From contig MCGE01000010.1 in the NCBI GenBank assembly GCA_002105175.1, positions 930,001-994,000 of the forward strand: a stretch of DNA of 64,000 bases, written 5' to 3'. Position numbers and translations under genes: made by a program. Source of the DNA: Absidia repens. Its lineage: Eukaryota > Mucoromycota > Mucoromycetes > Mucorales > Cunninghamellaceae. The notes beneath the pieces were generated by a model that had not been told where the DNA came from, ran no database searches, and saw only the letters and a list, made by a program, of their open reading frames with translations. Position 1 is the first letter of the stretch, and each line of letters begins with the position of its first letter. Positions 12,669 through 27,029 of the stretch are shown in pieces.

Positions 12669-13130
12669 CTTGTATTTTAAAGTCGCCACTGAGAGGAATA
12701 ATTGTAAAGGTCAGAGTATGAGTGTGGGTGTACGAAAGAGTATCAGTATTTATAATGAGGAATGTGAATGTGAATAACGATAAAAAATATAGAAATGAGA
12801 GTGTTAGAAAAACAAAAGAAAAAGAAAGGTGAAAGTAAAAAAAAAAAAAAAAAAAAGGGACGGCGGTTATTGAAATTCCAATTTTGGCAAAGGCTGGACT
12901 CCGTCCAAGAGGGAAACTGTTTCCAGAGAGAATTGGTGAAATAGTCGGACGGATATTCAAAACTGGCTCGACCTTACTCAAGACATATACTGGAGCGGCG
13001 CATGTGATGATTACAAGTTCGCTTATCTAGTGCGGGGTGGAGGGGTATTTGTATAAAATAGTGCGAATTTTTGTTTTTAATTTTCTTTCTTCTTACTTTT
13101 TCATCCCCTTCAAAAATACCTATTTTAAAT
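12669..13130. promoter_or_regulatory. Divergent promoter region shared by the FARAT and HADH genes
   Basis: The start codons of a minus-strand acyl-CoA reductase/acyltransferase and a plus-strand 3-hydroxyacyl-CoA dehydrogenase are 462 bp apart with nothing coding between. A 20-nt A run (about 12837-12856) lies inside and could exclude nucleosomes. No factor-specific operator was identified; co-regulation is inference from geometry and related substrates. Confidence 0.5.
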
Positions 13131-14275
13131 ATGTCGGCCTTATTTTCAGTTGGTCTCAAGCGTGTTTTCAACAAGCAACCTATCTATACTGCAGCTGCTG
13201 GTTTTGCCACTACAGCCAACTTGATGAAGGATATCAATTCAGTCACTGTCATTGGCGCTGGTCTCATGGGTTCTGGTATTGTGCAAGTAGCCGCTCAAGC
13301 CAACTGCAAGGTGACCATGGTTGATACCTCCGATGCCGCCCTTGGCAATGGTGAAAAACTTATTTCCACTTCTTTGAAGCGTGTGGCGCGCAAAAAGTTT
13401 GATGGAGATGAACAACAACAAAAGGCATTTATTGACAAGGTTCTCGCCAACATAACTTTGTCCAAGAGTGCCGAACAAGCCGTCAGTGAAGCCGACTTGG
13501 TGGTGGAAGCTATTGTGGAAAACATCGACGTCAAGCGTACTCTCTTTACCAACTTGGACAAGGTCGCCCCTGAACATTCTATCTTCTGCTCCAATACCTC
13601 CTCTTTACCTATCTCCGATATTGCTGCCGCCACTTCTGCTGCTCGTCAAGAAAAATTTGCAGGTTTACACTTTTTCAACCCTGTGCCTGCTATGAAGTTG
13701 GTCGAAATTGTTCGTACCAATGCCGTATCTGACGACGTATTCCAATCTCTTCAAGATTTTACAACCAAGGTTGGAAAGACTCCCGTCTCCTGCAAGGATA
13801 CTCCCGGGTAAATACTTTTATTTTTAAATTTATTAAGAAAGAAAAAAGCATCTATCTGGTATTGGTATGAATGATTGATTATTTACCCTATTTCTTTTTC
13901 TTGTGTTAGGTTTATTGTTAACCGCCTTTTGGTGCCTTATATGTTTGAAGCCTTCCGTGTGTTGGACCGTAAGGAAGCAAGCATCAAGGATATCGATACT
14001 GCTATGAAGTTGGGTGCCGGTATGCCTATGGGTCCATTCGAACTCGCCGACGTAAGTGGAATTAAGCGTTTATAAGAGAAAATACCCATGTATTTATATT
14101 TGCTACATTTTAGTTCGTTGGTTTGGATACAATGAAATTTATTGTTGACGGATGGGCAAAGGAAGGCAAGATCGAGCCAGCTTTGGTGCAACCCTCGAAG
14201 TCTTTGGATGATTTGGTCAGCGAAGGTCACCTTGGTCGAAAATCTGGAAAGGGCTTTTACGATTACAAGAAATAG
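13131..14275 (+). CDS. HADH: Mitochondrial short-chain 3-hydroxyacyl-CoA dehydrogenase
   Basis: Three exons, 13131-13807, 13910-14051 and 14114-14275, encode 326 residues, close to the family norm of about 310 plus a leader. The first 30 residues are basic and hydroxylated, as in a mitochondrial presequence. A Rossmann motif IGAGLMGSG is at 41-49; the NAD-binding acid follows in VDTSDA. The catalytic His/Glu pair is visible as H180 in GLHFFNP and E192 in KLVEIV. The all-helical C-terminal domain follows ([16 protein letters not shown], then PMGPFELAD), ending [13 protein letters not shown]. Role: third step of fatty acid beta-oxidation, NAD-dependent oxidation of 3-hydroxyacyl-CoA to 3-ketoacyl-CoA. 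Shares a 462 bp divergent promoter with the FARAT gene. AATAAA near 14335 is a likely poly(A) signal. A further ATG at 13071 would put a hydrophobic stretch ahead of the presequence, so the later ATG is preferred. Confidence 0.96.
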
Positions 14276-14517
14276 ATTTAATTTTAGCAGTATTTAGCTT
14301 ACGGGTATTTGTGTGATGTTAGATGACAAATTTGAATAAAAACTTTGTTCCTGTACTGAATGAATATCAATGCCGTCGTTTGTTCGGTCTTTAAATTTCG
14401 AAATTGGCCAACAAGCCACTGGGTTTTTGGGCCTCTTCCTTTTTTTTTTTTTTTTATTCTGCGGTGATTTGTTCTTCCTGTCTTTTTTTTTTTTTGACTT
14501 TTTGCGCTTGAAAAACA

Positions 14518-17500
14518 ATGGTTAAAGCATATCTACGCTACGAAGCTCTTGCCAGTTTCGGGGTGGTGGCTTCAACTCAATCGAATATTTGTTATGATGG
14601 CAAGGGGAAATTGGCCATTACTCCTGCTCTCGAAGAAGTACTGATCTGGGATCTTCGTAAAGGCGTTCAGGTAAAGTAGAGAAAATATTATGTATACGCA
14701 TATAGATCCGCTTTTTCAAGGATACCAACCCATAGACTGTTTAAAACATTATATAGATCGGCAAATGGCACGAATTTGGAAACAAGGCAGCTGTTACATG
14801 TATATCCAAAAGCCCTAACGGGTCTGATTATGCTGTTGGGTAAGTTATAATTGACTGATAGGTGTTATCTGATCTAGTTCTTACTAACTGATGCGTTTAC
14901 TGTTTTAATGTCTTAGTTATGCGGATGGTACTATTCGGATTTGGAATATGGAAACCTCGGCCTCAACAGTTACTCTCTCTGGTCACCGCGCAGCAGTAAC
15001 AGCATTAGCTTTTGACGAACAAGGCACTCGACTCGCTTCTGGTTCAAGGGACACTGACCTTATTGTATGGGATGTCATTGCAGAATCTGGCTTATATAGA
15101 TTGAAAGGGCACAAAGATCAAATCACTTGTTTGGCGTTTTTGACGAAGCCTTCGACGTTGAACAAACAAAACGGAACAACAGCAACGACGGAAAACGACA
15201 ATGATACTTCTGATGATGTTGGTGTGGCCAAGGAAGGTTACTTGATTTCTTCATCCAAGGATACACTTTTGAAGCTTTGGGATTTGTCTGCTCAATTCTG
15301 CCGGGAAACCATTGTAGGTCATCGTAGTGAAGTGTGGTCTTTTGCTATTTCCAACGATCAACGCATCATTCTCTCTGGTGGGTCTGAACCTAATGTCAAG
15401 GCATGGAATATTGATTGGCGTGTCCTAGGACTCTCTTTGGAAGCTTTGGGAACCGTGGATGAAACAACAACTACAACAACAGATGCAATGGATGTAGACA
15501 GTGATGATGATAGTGCTAAGAACAAAGGCGATAATTTGAAGGCAGCTACTTTGCAAAAGGCAATCACACTCTATGGCACCTTACCTCGACATTCACGGGA
15601 GCGTATTTCCACTATTCGATTCCATCCATCTGGCGAATTTGTGGGTGTGCAAGCAGCGGATAAATCTGTGCAACTTTATCGTATCCGTGACTTTGACTAT
15701 ATCAGAAAGAAGATTCAACGACGACGTAAGCGGGCAAAGGAAAAGGGGAAATCCGTGGACGAAGTCAGCGATGAAATTCAAGTGGAAGACGAAATCAAAT
15801 CTCAAACTATTATACGTACTCCCGCCAAGGTTGGAAGCTTCGATTTTGCTCCCGTCAAGGATGTCGCCAAAGCTGGTCATGTACAGGTAATTTACCATGT
15901 TTATATACTTCATATTACATCTTCTAACTATCATGTATGTTTGACATGTAGATCCTTGCCTCATTGACAAACAACTCTATTGAAGTATACAATGCCGCTT
16001 ATGATCTGGACAAAAAGGACGAAGAAACCGAAGAATACACCAAACTCCATTCTATCGATTTACAAGGACATCGATCTGATATCCGTACTCTGGCACTAAG
16101 CAGTGACGATGGTGTTTTGGCTTCAGCTTCTCAAAGCAAGTATATAATTACTACTTTTATCTTCCCTTCCAATACTAACAAATAATCATCCTTTGTGTTT
16201 TAGATTTGTTAAAGCTATGGAATATCAAGACTAGAATGTGTATACGATCTATTGATTGTGGTTATGCATTATGTAGTGCATTTTTACCTGGCGATAGACA
16301 TGTAAGCATTAAAAAATTAGGGGACCAAATTTTTATTGACGACTTGATTTTTCTATCACAGGTTTTACTCGGCACAAAGACAGGCGAAATTGAATTATAT
16401 GACATTGGATCAGCCACAATGATACAATCTATCAAGGCACATGATGGCCCTGTTTATTCTTTGGCGGTTCGCCCTGACAAACGTGGTTTTGTTACTGGTA
16501 GTGCTGATAAGGATGTCAAGTTTTGGGATTTCGATTTACTTCAAAAGTCAAACGTAAGTGCTGAGAAAGTGTACGATTTGACTCTATGAATATGCGCTTA
16601 CATTTTTTCATATCATAGTCTGAAAAATCGTTAACATTTACTCACATGCGAACACTCAAAATGTCAGATGAAGTCCTTTGTGTGCGCTATAGTCCTGATC
16701 AAAACCTATTGGCTGTCTCCCTTCTTGATACCACTGTCAAAGTATTTTATCACGACACTCTGAAATTCTTTTTGTCTTTATACGGTCATAAGGTATGTCT
16801 TCTTTTGGAGTCGGTAGATACAGATATGAATAAACGGCTGACTCCCTTTTTTTCCTTTTTTAGCTCCCAGTTTTAGATATGGATATCTCCTCTGATAACA
16901 CACTTCTTGCTACTTGCTCTGCAGATAAGAATGTCAAGCTCTGGGGTCTCGATTTCGGTGATTGTCACAAATCGCTCTTTGCTCATCAAGAAAGTGTCAT
17001 GTCTGTAAAATTCGTTTGGGGTACCCATTACTTCTTCACTGTTAGTAAAGACAAAACGATCAAATACTGGGATGGTGATAAGGTAAAAAAAAAAAATCGA
17101 AATTTTCAAAAGCCGATTATTAAATGATATTGTCTTTTTTTATTCGCATAGTTTGAAAATATAATGAAGCTTGAAGGTCATCACGGTGAAGTATGGGCTT
17201 TGGCTGTAGCGAAGAATGGTACATTTATAGTCACTGGTTCTCATGACCGATCGTTACGCATTTGGGAAAAGACAGATGAACAGGTAAAAATAAAGTGGAC
17301 AGGCAATAATATGCTTGAATACCTAATCTTACCTCTCTTTTTTGTTTTAAATAGTTATTCTTGGAAGAAGAACGGGAGAAAGAATTGGAACAAGTATACG
17401 AAGCGACGTTGGTCAATCAATTGGAAAAAACAGATATGAATGACAACATGGAAGTGGACGCTGCCGGTATCCAAACGATGGAAACCTTGAAGGCTGGTGA

Positions 17501-18204
17501 ACGAATCATGGAAGCCATTGATATTGGTGATGAAGAGCGAAAAGGATGGGAAGATTATGAAACGGTAAGAAAAGTAAAAAGTGATTTGGTTTTCATCAAG
17601 TTTATCTAATCTCTTTTTCCTTTTATTGATGTAGGCCAAGTCCAAGGGATTGCCAGCTGTACCTCCAACAAGGAATACCATTCTTATTGCTATGGGCGAT
17701 GTCACTCCTGAACGATATGTTCTTGATGTTATTCAGAAAATCAAAGCCAATGACTTGGAAGAATCCCTTTTGGTGTTGCCTTTCTCAAAGGTTATGTCAC
17801 TTCTTTCATACATTGAAATCTGGGCGAAGAAAGTACGTTAAAAAAGAACGGAGCTGGAAGATAGTAATATGAACTAATTTTTCTCTTCTTGGATTAATTC
17901 TTTTATTTAGAACTGGAACATCATCCTTGTATCCCGGGTGCTATTTATTTTAACCAAGACCCACCACAATCAAATCGCGTCCAATCGGATCATGCGACCC
18001 ATGTTGGACTCTATTCGAATTCACCTTCGCATGCAACTTCAACGTCAAAAGGATGTGATGGGATACAACAGAGCAGCTTTGTCTTACATGCAACGTGATT
18101 GGAAGGCCAGGAACACCACTGACTTTTTGGACGAAACTACTCCCACGAAGGAAACTGAGACTGGCGATGACAAGAAACGGAAATTTGTGAAGCTGACAGC
18201 GTAG
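14518..18204 (+). CDS. UTP12: WD-repeat U3 snoRNP subunit WDR3/Utp12 (Dip2)
   Basis: Twelve exons: 14518-14670, 14757-14839, 14917-15886, 15952-16135, 16204-16301, 16362-16553, 16619-16792, 16864-17082, 17152-17283, 17355-17564, 17635-17832, 17911-18204. They give 968 residues, near yeast Dip2 and human WDR3 (943). Many WD repeats form tandem propellers; clear examples are [41 protein letters not shown] and [13 protein letters not shown]. The C-terminal Utp12 domain runs from about 800 to 910 ([32 protein letters not shown]) and the tail is Lys-rich. Role: scaffold of the SSU processome for 18S rRNA maturation in the nucleolus. Intron 4 is best explained as GC-AG (donor GCAAGT at 16136), because the nearby GT at 16140 breaks the WD frame. 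AATAAA occurs near 18379 and 18409. Confidence 0.95.
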
Positions 18205-20237
18205 TTTAGTTCCATCCCCCCTCCCCCGCCCCCTTTTTTTTTTTACCTTTTTTATGTACATTTTGTCTCATCTATCATTTATTTTTTCTACTCCACCTCT
18301 TCCTCATATCATTTATTAGTTTGTGTTACTTTTCAGTTTACTTTAGATATTTCACCTCTACATTACATTTGCTCTTGAATAAAAAAAAAATAACTCTTTT
18401 GTTTTATTGAATAAAAACCTTTTTTGCCTTTGTTTATAAATATCATATGACTAGTATTGTTGGTGATGATAGCATGATGGTTTTTTTTTATCAGTATCTC
18501 TCTGACCACCTTCATTTCCCATCTTTAGCGACGCTATCGGTTTGATTGGTAGATAGGAGCCTTAACGAACTCCCAGGCCAACTCTTCTTACCATGTTATC
18601 ACAAGCACACCGAGATGTTAAACAATCTCCGACTTGCACCGCCCAACTCCCAGCAAAAATTTTTCATCAGGTGATAGGGAAAAGCTCATTGTCCTCTCCC
18701 CCCTTTTTTTTAATATTCCCATTGGATTTAAAATAGCACTCTTTTTTTTTTGTAATAATGAGCAATCATCGTTTCATTTTCGTTCATTGATTCATTAATG
18801 AAATTAAGAAAACTGAGAATAGCTAATTATAACTACAGAACAGAAATAAAGTTGTCTCACACTCTTATGTCCATTGATCTGCTACCCCTTTCGTTGCCCC
18901 CACTTTTTTTTTTTTGACACTTGGTACCTCTAAATGGAAAGTCCGTCAAGTTCGCCATTCAATTTTTTTTTTTTTCATTGTAGGTCAAGAATGAAATACG
19001 CTAGATATTACTATATGAACGAATGTGACAATGACGATAATATTTATGAAATTATGACAAAGCTGGTTATGATAGGCATTGGGGTGTACCTTTGTTTTTT
19101 ATTTTTTTTATTTTTTATAATTCAGACGGGCACCCGGTCAAATGGTAAGTTTAGTATAAAATTGGAAATGAAATTGAAAGTGTAGATGGTAGTAGCATTA
19201 TTCCCTCACCTCCCCTTAAATTCCGCGGCGCTTAATCGTTGATACACTGTTAGCATTGATTCATGACATTAAACCCAGCTAGATCAGAAATGGTGCACGT
19301 GTAATTTTTTATCAAGATTGTGTAATCCAAGTTCTTGATCCCGGATTAGATACTGGAAAATCAACAACAGCAACCATCATTTCCGTCTTTTTTTTTCATA
19401 TAGTCAAGGGTTGGAAGGTTAAAAGGAAATAAGGTGGCGAGATTCTAGAGTGGAAAGTGAGTGTGTGGGATTTAAGGCCTTTGATGTGAGAATGACGGTG
19501 TTTGAATCTGTGTCAACGCACACACTTTAATAGTTGATGGAGCGGAAAAGTAAAAACTTACAAAAATGAAACAATTGCTATTAGCAATTATTTGGAAATG
19601 ACATTTCAATTTTCTTCTAATGGCTACTTTCCAAGTAAAGAAGCTTTTTCATTATCAAAGAATAACAACTGATCGAGGTCCCGCTGAAAATATCATTGAA
19701 ACGGCGATATGATTTTTTGTGTGCCACGCTGCCTTTTTGTAGTTGACGATACCTGTGGTGAGGTAGTATAGCGGGTTGTGTGTGTCTATTATATAACATA
19801 TATATATTATAGACTGAGAAAAAAAAAATCAGAAACACCCCCTTGGCTTGTCTCCCCCCATTTCTGATATTAAATTACTGTTTTTTTTTTGTTTTTTTTT
19901 TTACTCATACTATCTAATTCATACTTCTTTATTTTTGATTAAAACGGTGTTCTTTTCTAATATAGTAAAATGGAACCATCACCCTATCACACACTTTATT
20001 TGTTGTCGGTTTATTTTTTGTTCTAAAAAAAGTGGGGTGTAGAGGGCGAGATCACTTTAATTTTACATTTTCTGGCATTTTGAAACACCACTCAAAGTCT
20101 ATATAAGTAATTCATTTCACGCGCACAATAGTTTTTTTCCTTTTCTTCCCTCTTTTTTTCTTTTTTTTTTATAAAATATATACGCCGCCCTTTATTTTTA
20201 TTTTTATTTTTATACGTATATATTTTATAAACGTCCA
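18205..20237. other. Long upstream region of the StuA-like gene
   Basis: Two kilobases without convincing coding sequence: pyrimidine-rich tracts, many T runs, and TATA-like sequence at about 20170-20230 just before the StuA ATG. The first 250 bp hold the WDR3 3'UTR. Long upstream regions are common for developmental regulators, but I identified no specific sites. Confidence 0.5.
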
Positions 20238-22058
<1,821 letters not shown>

Positions 22059-24910
22059 CTTTATCATTTCACACTTTTCTTCCCTTTCCCTACCTTTTTT
22101 TTATATATCTTGTTATATTTTTTATGTTGTTATTTTTTATATTTTTACTTTGATATACTTTTCCTCATATCCTCTTGTTTCTTTTAATTATCTATTCTTT
22201 TTTTTTTCATTGTCCTCTTTTATTATTCATTCATTAAAATAACATCACAAATGTACTTCGCCATTTATTTTGAATATATTACCGTCAGTATTGCTATCCT
22301 TTTACTCTAATAAAATAAAGCTATATTATACATATCATACAACTTTGTTTTATTTTTTATTGCTGTGTTGTTGATGTTTATTCTGGATTATATATATGAT
22401 AATAGTCTTGGAGGTTGTTTTTTTTTTTTTTTTTTTTTTTTTGAAATGAAGGCATTGACTTTTAGTTACACAATAATGGATATGGTTCGATTTCCGGCCT
22501 ATTATCCATTTGATCCCCAACTGAGAAAATCATCAAGCCCATATTTAAATTAATGATCGTATGATACAACAAAATATGATACGGTCTACAGAAAAACGAT
22601 ATAAACAAATACAGGATAATCAATAAAGCAAAGCAAACAAACAAAAAGTGATACATCAATGGGAAGTTCCTATACGATAAGAAAAAAAGGTTACTAAATG
22701 ACGACCGTAACTCTGTTTGATTGAAACCGAAACAACGACACCACAAAAAAAAAAAAAAAAAGCAAAACCAAAAGGCCCGATTTGGAAGAATGAATGACTG
22801 TGCCTGATTTAGTAAAAGCCCATTTTTCCAAGTCATTTGTTTTCTTGCTCAGCTTTGATATTCAAAAATATACAGTAGTGATATCGTATTATATGTTTTT
22901 CTATTCATAAATCAATGTACTATAGAGTTTTGTATACGGCTTTTGGCGCTACTGATCACTGAGCCATTAGACACATCGCGCTCTAAGGGGCACAAAAAAA
23001 AAAGCGGATGCGAAAATAAAAATTATTTGACATTCCGACTGTTTGATATGATTGGCGTCTCTTTTATGTTTCATTTTTACGCAATAGACAGTATACAAAA
23101 CTACAATATTTGTCACAAGAAAAATAAAAAAACGATGGATCGTAGCACATTTTCTTGATTATGTTGTTGTTTATCATTTCAAATATGATGATGCTGTTGA
23201 AAATGGAAACCTGTAGCATGTCCCACAAGTGCCTGAAGCAAAATTGAAATTCCGCTTCTTTCTAGTGCCTCCCCTTTATCAGATCCATTGCCATAGCGCA
23301 AAGATAACCTGTGATTTTTTCATATGACAAAATAAATATCATTCATGGAATAAAACGAAGACAGAAAAAAAAAACCTCCGTAAATGAGTAACTAAAACGA
23401 TCCACTTGTCAGATTCTATGTTCCTTTTTTGGGGAGTCCTATATTGTCTCCCGTTTTGACAAAAGCCTCTTTGTGTTTCAAGGTGACTGATTTATGAACT
23501 CATGAGTGAAGTCCCGACATGATGATGATGATGCATTATTCTTTTTGTTTGATCAGCAAAACAAAACCGAAGACTCAATTCTCCTCGCATATGGATCCAT
23601 TGTGATTTGATTTCTTGCTTCGATTCTATAGGCCAGAAAGATCAATTGCACTTTATGACCCGCTGCTCCGATTCTTCCTTTTTGTACCAATCGCCCCAAC
23701 TATTTTCAACGAATTTCCAACTACTAACACCTCCCATTCCCGGATCCGTGCCCGTTGCCATTCCGTTTATTCCCTCGGACTCTTCTCCCCGCCTTCACTG
23801 CAAAAATTAACCCCGTTTTTTGCTGTTGTTTTTTTTGTTGCTGTTGTGGGTGTTTTTTGAAACCGCCCTTTTCAGTCTATACCTATTGACTTTTATTCCC
23901 GCCATTGGCAAATATGTCTCACACGAAACCAAAGGAGTCTTTTTTTTTTCCTGAAGTCACAAACCATTTCCTTTCGTTTCCTCTCCCCTCCCCCCATTAA
24001 ATCAACCATTGTGACGCTCTACGAATGCTGTCCTCAGTGCCACCAACAACGCCTATTCCTAAACGTTCAAACTCAGTTTGCTAACCTATCTTTTTCTTCA
24101 TAAAAAAAAAGTGAAACACCACTTTAGATTCTTGAAGGTGTAAAGAGCCAAACGAGATCATGGGTGGGTTTTGACAACACGAGGATCAGTTACTCAAGCA
24201 AACTTTCTTTTTTTTTTTTTTTTTTTTTTTTTACGGCATGATTCTTTTTTGGGGGGGATATCGCGGTTAAGGTTACAAATTCAGGACCACCCGTCTTCTA
24301 TCGTTATGACATCTGTTCCTTCAAAAAAGAAAGTGTTTTATCTTGGGGGAAAATTTAGTATTAAATAATCTTGATGGTCTGGACATACATGATTGACGAA
24401 CTAGATGTCAAAATCAACAAGTTTCCCGACACTTTTGGTGCCCCTCCTCCTCTCCCCCCACACAAAAAAAAAAAAAGAAGAGAAGCTTAGGCTAATTGCG
24501 CGGGCTCGGGACACTCCCAAATTCAATATTTTTTGCGGAATTTAAGCATTCTCGTCCTTCCAAAAAGAAGAAGAATGATTTACTGAATGGGAGGATGGCT
24601 GAAGTGTACGTTCCAGCAGGGATGGAGCTGAATCGCCTCTGCTACTATACAGTCATTCCAGAGCTAGATGTCGTACTTCTCGAAAATCATGTCGCCCTGC
24701 AAGAAAAAGAATGTCGTGATCTGAAAAAATAAAAGTCGCTTTTCCCGTTGCATTATTTGTCGCAGGGAGATTGGCGGGACACCATTAAAGTATGTCTACA
24801 TTGAAGTTAAAAAAAAGCCCACATTGAAGTAAAACAAAAATCAATCATAACAACATGTACAAATCAAATTTTATTGGAGGTTCACATAAAAAACAAATAA
24901 AAAGATACAA
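22059..24910. other. Gene-poor spacer
   Basis: 2.85 kb with no supported gene. It holds the StuA 3'UTR, T runs of 20 or more near 22418-22441 and 24210-24232, and several short open frames. The frame at 24496-24732 would give 78 residues, including a run of PELDVVLLENHVALQEKEC type, but it has no recognised family, no splice support and weak context. Confidence 0.5.
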
Positions 24911-25164
24911 TTATGGGGAAACTACTATTGCATCTAATCTATATGAGTGTTTTCTTGAGACAGTCAGCAAACGAGCGACAGAGTACCGAGCATAACCTTG
25001 AAGGTTCTTGTGAGTCACCATATGGCAAGCGTCTTTCATCATTGTCGTATGATTTTCCTGTTCCATTGTAACTGTAAAATATTCAATATCGTAAATCACT
25101 AGTACAGAGTGATTGTTCCTAAGTCACTTTTCTTTTACATACCAAAGTCCAGCGAATTTGTCAT
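24911..25164 (-). CDS. Small spliced gene candidate, unknown function
   Basis: Two exons on minus, 25143-25164 (ATG ACA AAT ...) and 24911-25071. They are joined by a 71 bp intron with donor GTATGT and acceptor TTTTACAG, and encode 60 residues in phase. An AATAAA on minus near 24868 lies about 40 bp past the stop, a normal 3'-end distance. The protein has a histidine- and methionine-rich middle (NHTTMMKDACHMVTHKN) followed by a basic amphipathic stretch (YARYSVARLLTVSRKHSYR). I do not recognise the family. It could be a real short gene, the last exons of a longer degraded one, or chance. Confidence 0.35.
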
Positions 25165-25380
25165 GGCCAAAAATCACAACGAGAGGTTACGCCATCTTGG
25201 CCATCGTATTAGATACAAGGAGCCGCTTGATAAATTGTCACTCGTGTAGCCGGTTACATGCAAGTGGAATAATAATAATAACAAAAATAAAAAAAGCAAT
25301 CAGTAAGATAAAACAAAAAACAAAAAGGAAAAACATTACCTACCAAGAGTGTATACTATACGATTCAAGCCACCTGGAAA

Positions 25381-25612
25381 CCCGTTTCCAAGATTTCCAA
25401 CTGTTGAAGTTTTCCATCATAGGGACAGTCTCATGAGCGTTCGGTATGACTTTTAAATAAAAGACAAAACGTACTAATCCCAAGCATTCCAGATACAAGA
25501 GAGAACCCGTTTCCAAGATTTCCAACTGTTGAAGTTTTCCATCATAGATACAGTCTCATGAGCTTTCTGTATGTCTTTTAAATAAAAGACAAAACGTACT
25601 AATCCCAAGCAT
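25381..25612. repeat. Tandem duplication, 125 bp period
   Basis: Unit 1 is 25381-25505 and unit 2 is 25506-25612 (the last part is missing). Both begin CCCGTTTCCAAGATTTCC and both contain an AATAAA (TTTTAAATAAAAGAC). They differ at only a few bases, for example GGGACAG versus ATACAG, so the duplication looks recent. Confidence 0.9.
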
Positions 25613-25779
25613 CTCTCAAGCTGCTCAAACCGTATTTCAAAAGAAAAGGTGAGAAAAAAGAACCAAAAATAAATAAGAAAAAGGTTTGCAACTTATTCAC
25701 ACTCCGATTCACATGATTTTCTAGCGGTCTCTCTCCATCTTTTTCCTTTTTTTTTCTTTCTGAATTGGGTTGATGCGAT

Positions 25780-25980
25780 CTTGGATTAGTATTAGATTCT
25801 TAAATTAGGGGCATCTTAAAAAATGCAAAACAAACATCATGGGGAAACCCTTTCATTTTGGATTGAAGATTTAGGACCACCATTAGATTTAGGATTGTGC
25901 CATGGAAACCTTTATTAGCGTAGCTTAGTGTTAGTTTGTCATACTTTATATCTATATCTAAATAAAATATGTCCTGTGTT
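25780..25980 (+). repeat. Dispersed noncoding repeat, copy 3 (short form)
   Basis: Starts near TCTTGGATTAGTATTAGA, has the core CATGGGGAAACCC...CATTTTGGAT (25838-25863), and ends at AATAAAATATGTCC (about 25961). Its lead sequence matches copy 6 closely, including the shared TTGGATTAGTATTAGA block. Confidence 0.7.
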
Positions 25981-26057
25981 TTTTTTTTTTTTTTTTACAG
26001 TGATTCTTAAACATTTAATTGTCTTGACAAATGTGAAGTAGGAACAAGAAAAATTGT

Positions 26058-26128
26058 TGTGTGCGTGCGTGCGTGTAAGTGTGTGGGCGTGTGTGTAGGA
26101 GGAAAATCATGCGTGCGTGTGTACACAA
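26058..26128 (+). repeat. GT/GC-rich simple sequence
   Basis: Imperfect (GTGC)/(GT) alternation next to repeat copy 3. A comparable (GTGTGC)n tract lies just past repeat copy 6 at 47733-47768. Confidence 0.8.
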
Positions 26129-27029
26129 ATGGGAGTTGTATATCATATCCGACGACTTCGTCCAGTTACCGTTCTTATCAATCCGTTTACGAGTCTCCCC
26201 CACTCGCCAAAAAAAAAAAAAAGGAAACGGAGGGATATCTTGAATGGGTTAAACAAAGTAGCGATGGATACATAAAACGATACAAAAAATAACCGTCATA
26301 CAAAGCTTGGGGGTACATCAATTGTTAGATTATGTCTTTGACAATTCAAACAAATTCTGTACCAAAGAAATTGACGGAAAAGGAGACGCAAAGAACTGGC
26401 AATACGGTATGTATGTATCATAACCCTAAAGTGCCCCTCATTCAGTTTGATGTAGCCGATCCTAGATTTTTTTTTTATCTTACTTCAACAACCGAGAACC
26501 GATTTCAATTGTCATTGTATACTCCACGTAACCAATGTGTCAGAGAGATTATTACTGTACAGTTATGAGTGAACACTATTGTCGCCACAACCAATTTCCT
26601 CATTGGTTATGATTAGAACAAAAAGTACAGGATTTCTAAAATAAGAAGTTTGATTCGTGCATGAATATACTTTTCAGGTACTACCTTTCAGATTCTTACA
26701 AAACTCTTTCAATACCTTAATGTATGATGTCATTCTACTACGATATGATATGATGTGAAAAGAAAAGGAAACAGGCTTCCATGGAGAATGCTATCATATC
26801 GTAGGGATCATTTTACTTGACAGCAAAACCTTCAGCCAGGTACTACTCTGTGATACAGTGCAGTCAGTGGGAACCCACATACTATATAAATAGGAAAAAA
26901 TTTACATCGTTATTGTGGGGAACATAGTTATTTGATGTGTGCAGCCAAGCAACATCTAACAAAACAATGGTCTTTTTTTTTTCTTTTTTTTTTATTGAAG
27001 TGAAATATGTTGTCCTGTTAACAACACCC

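Noticed and set aside
12299..12777. Open frames on both strands overlapping FARAT exon 1
   Set aside because: The FARAT frame carries the TGATGFIG motif and consistent splicing; the others are shadows.
13239..13633. Two 112-aa minus-strand open frames
   Set aside because: Antisense shadows of the HADH exon.
18540..18680. A less AT-rich stretch considered as a small structural RNA
   Set aside because: No tRNA box sequences, 5S-like pattern or stable cloverleaf could be made out by eye.
24496..24732. Open frame of 78 aa on plus
   Set aside because: No family motif, no splice or poly(A) support, and AT-rich surroundings; chance ORF most likely.
26332..26568. Open frame of 78 aa with a GTATGT inside
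   Set aside because: The possible donor has no convincing partner exon, and the protein resembles nothing known.
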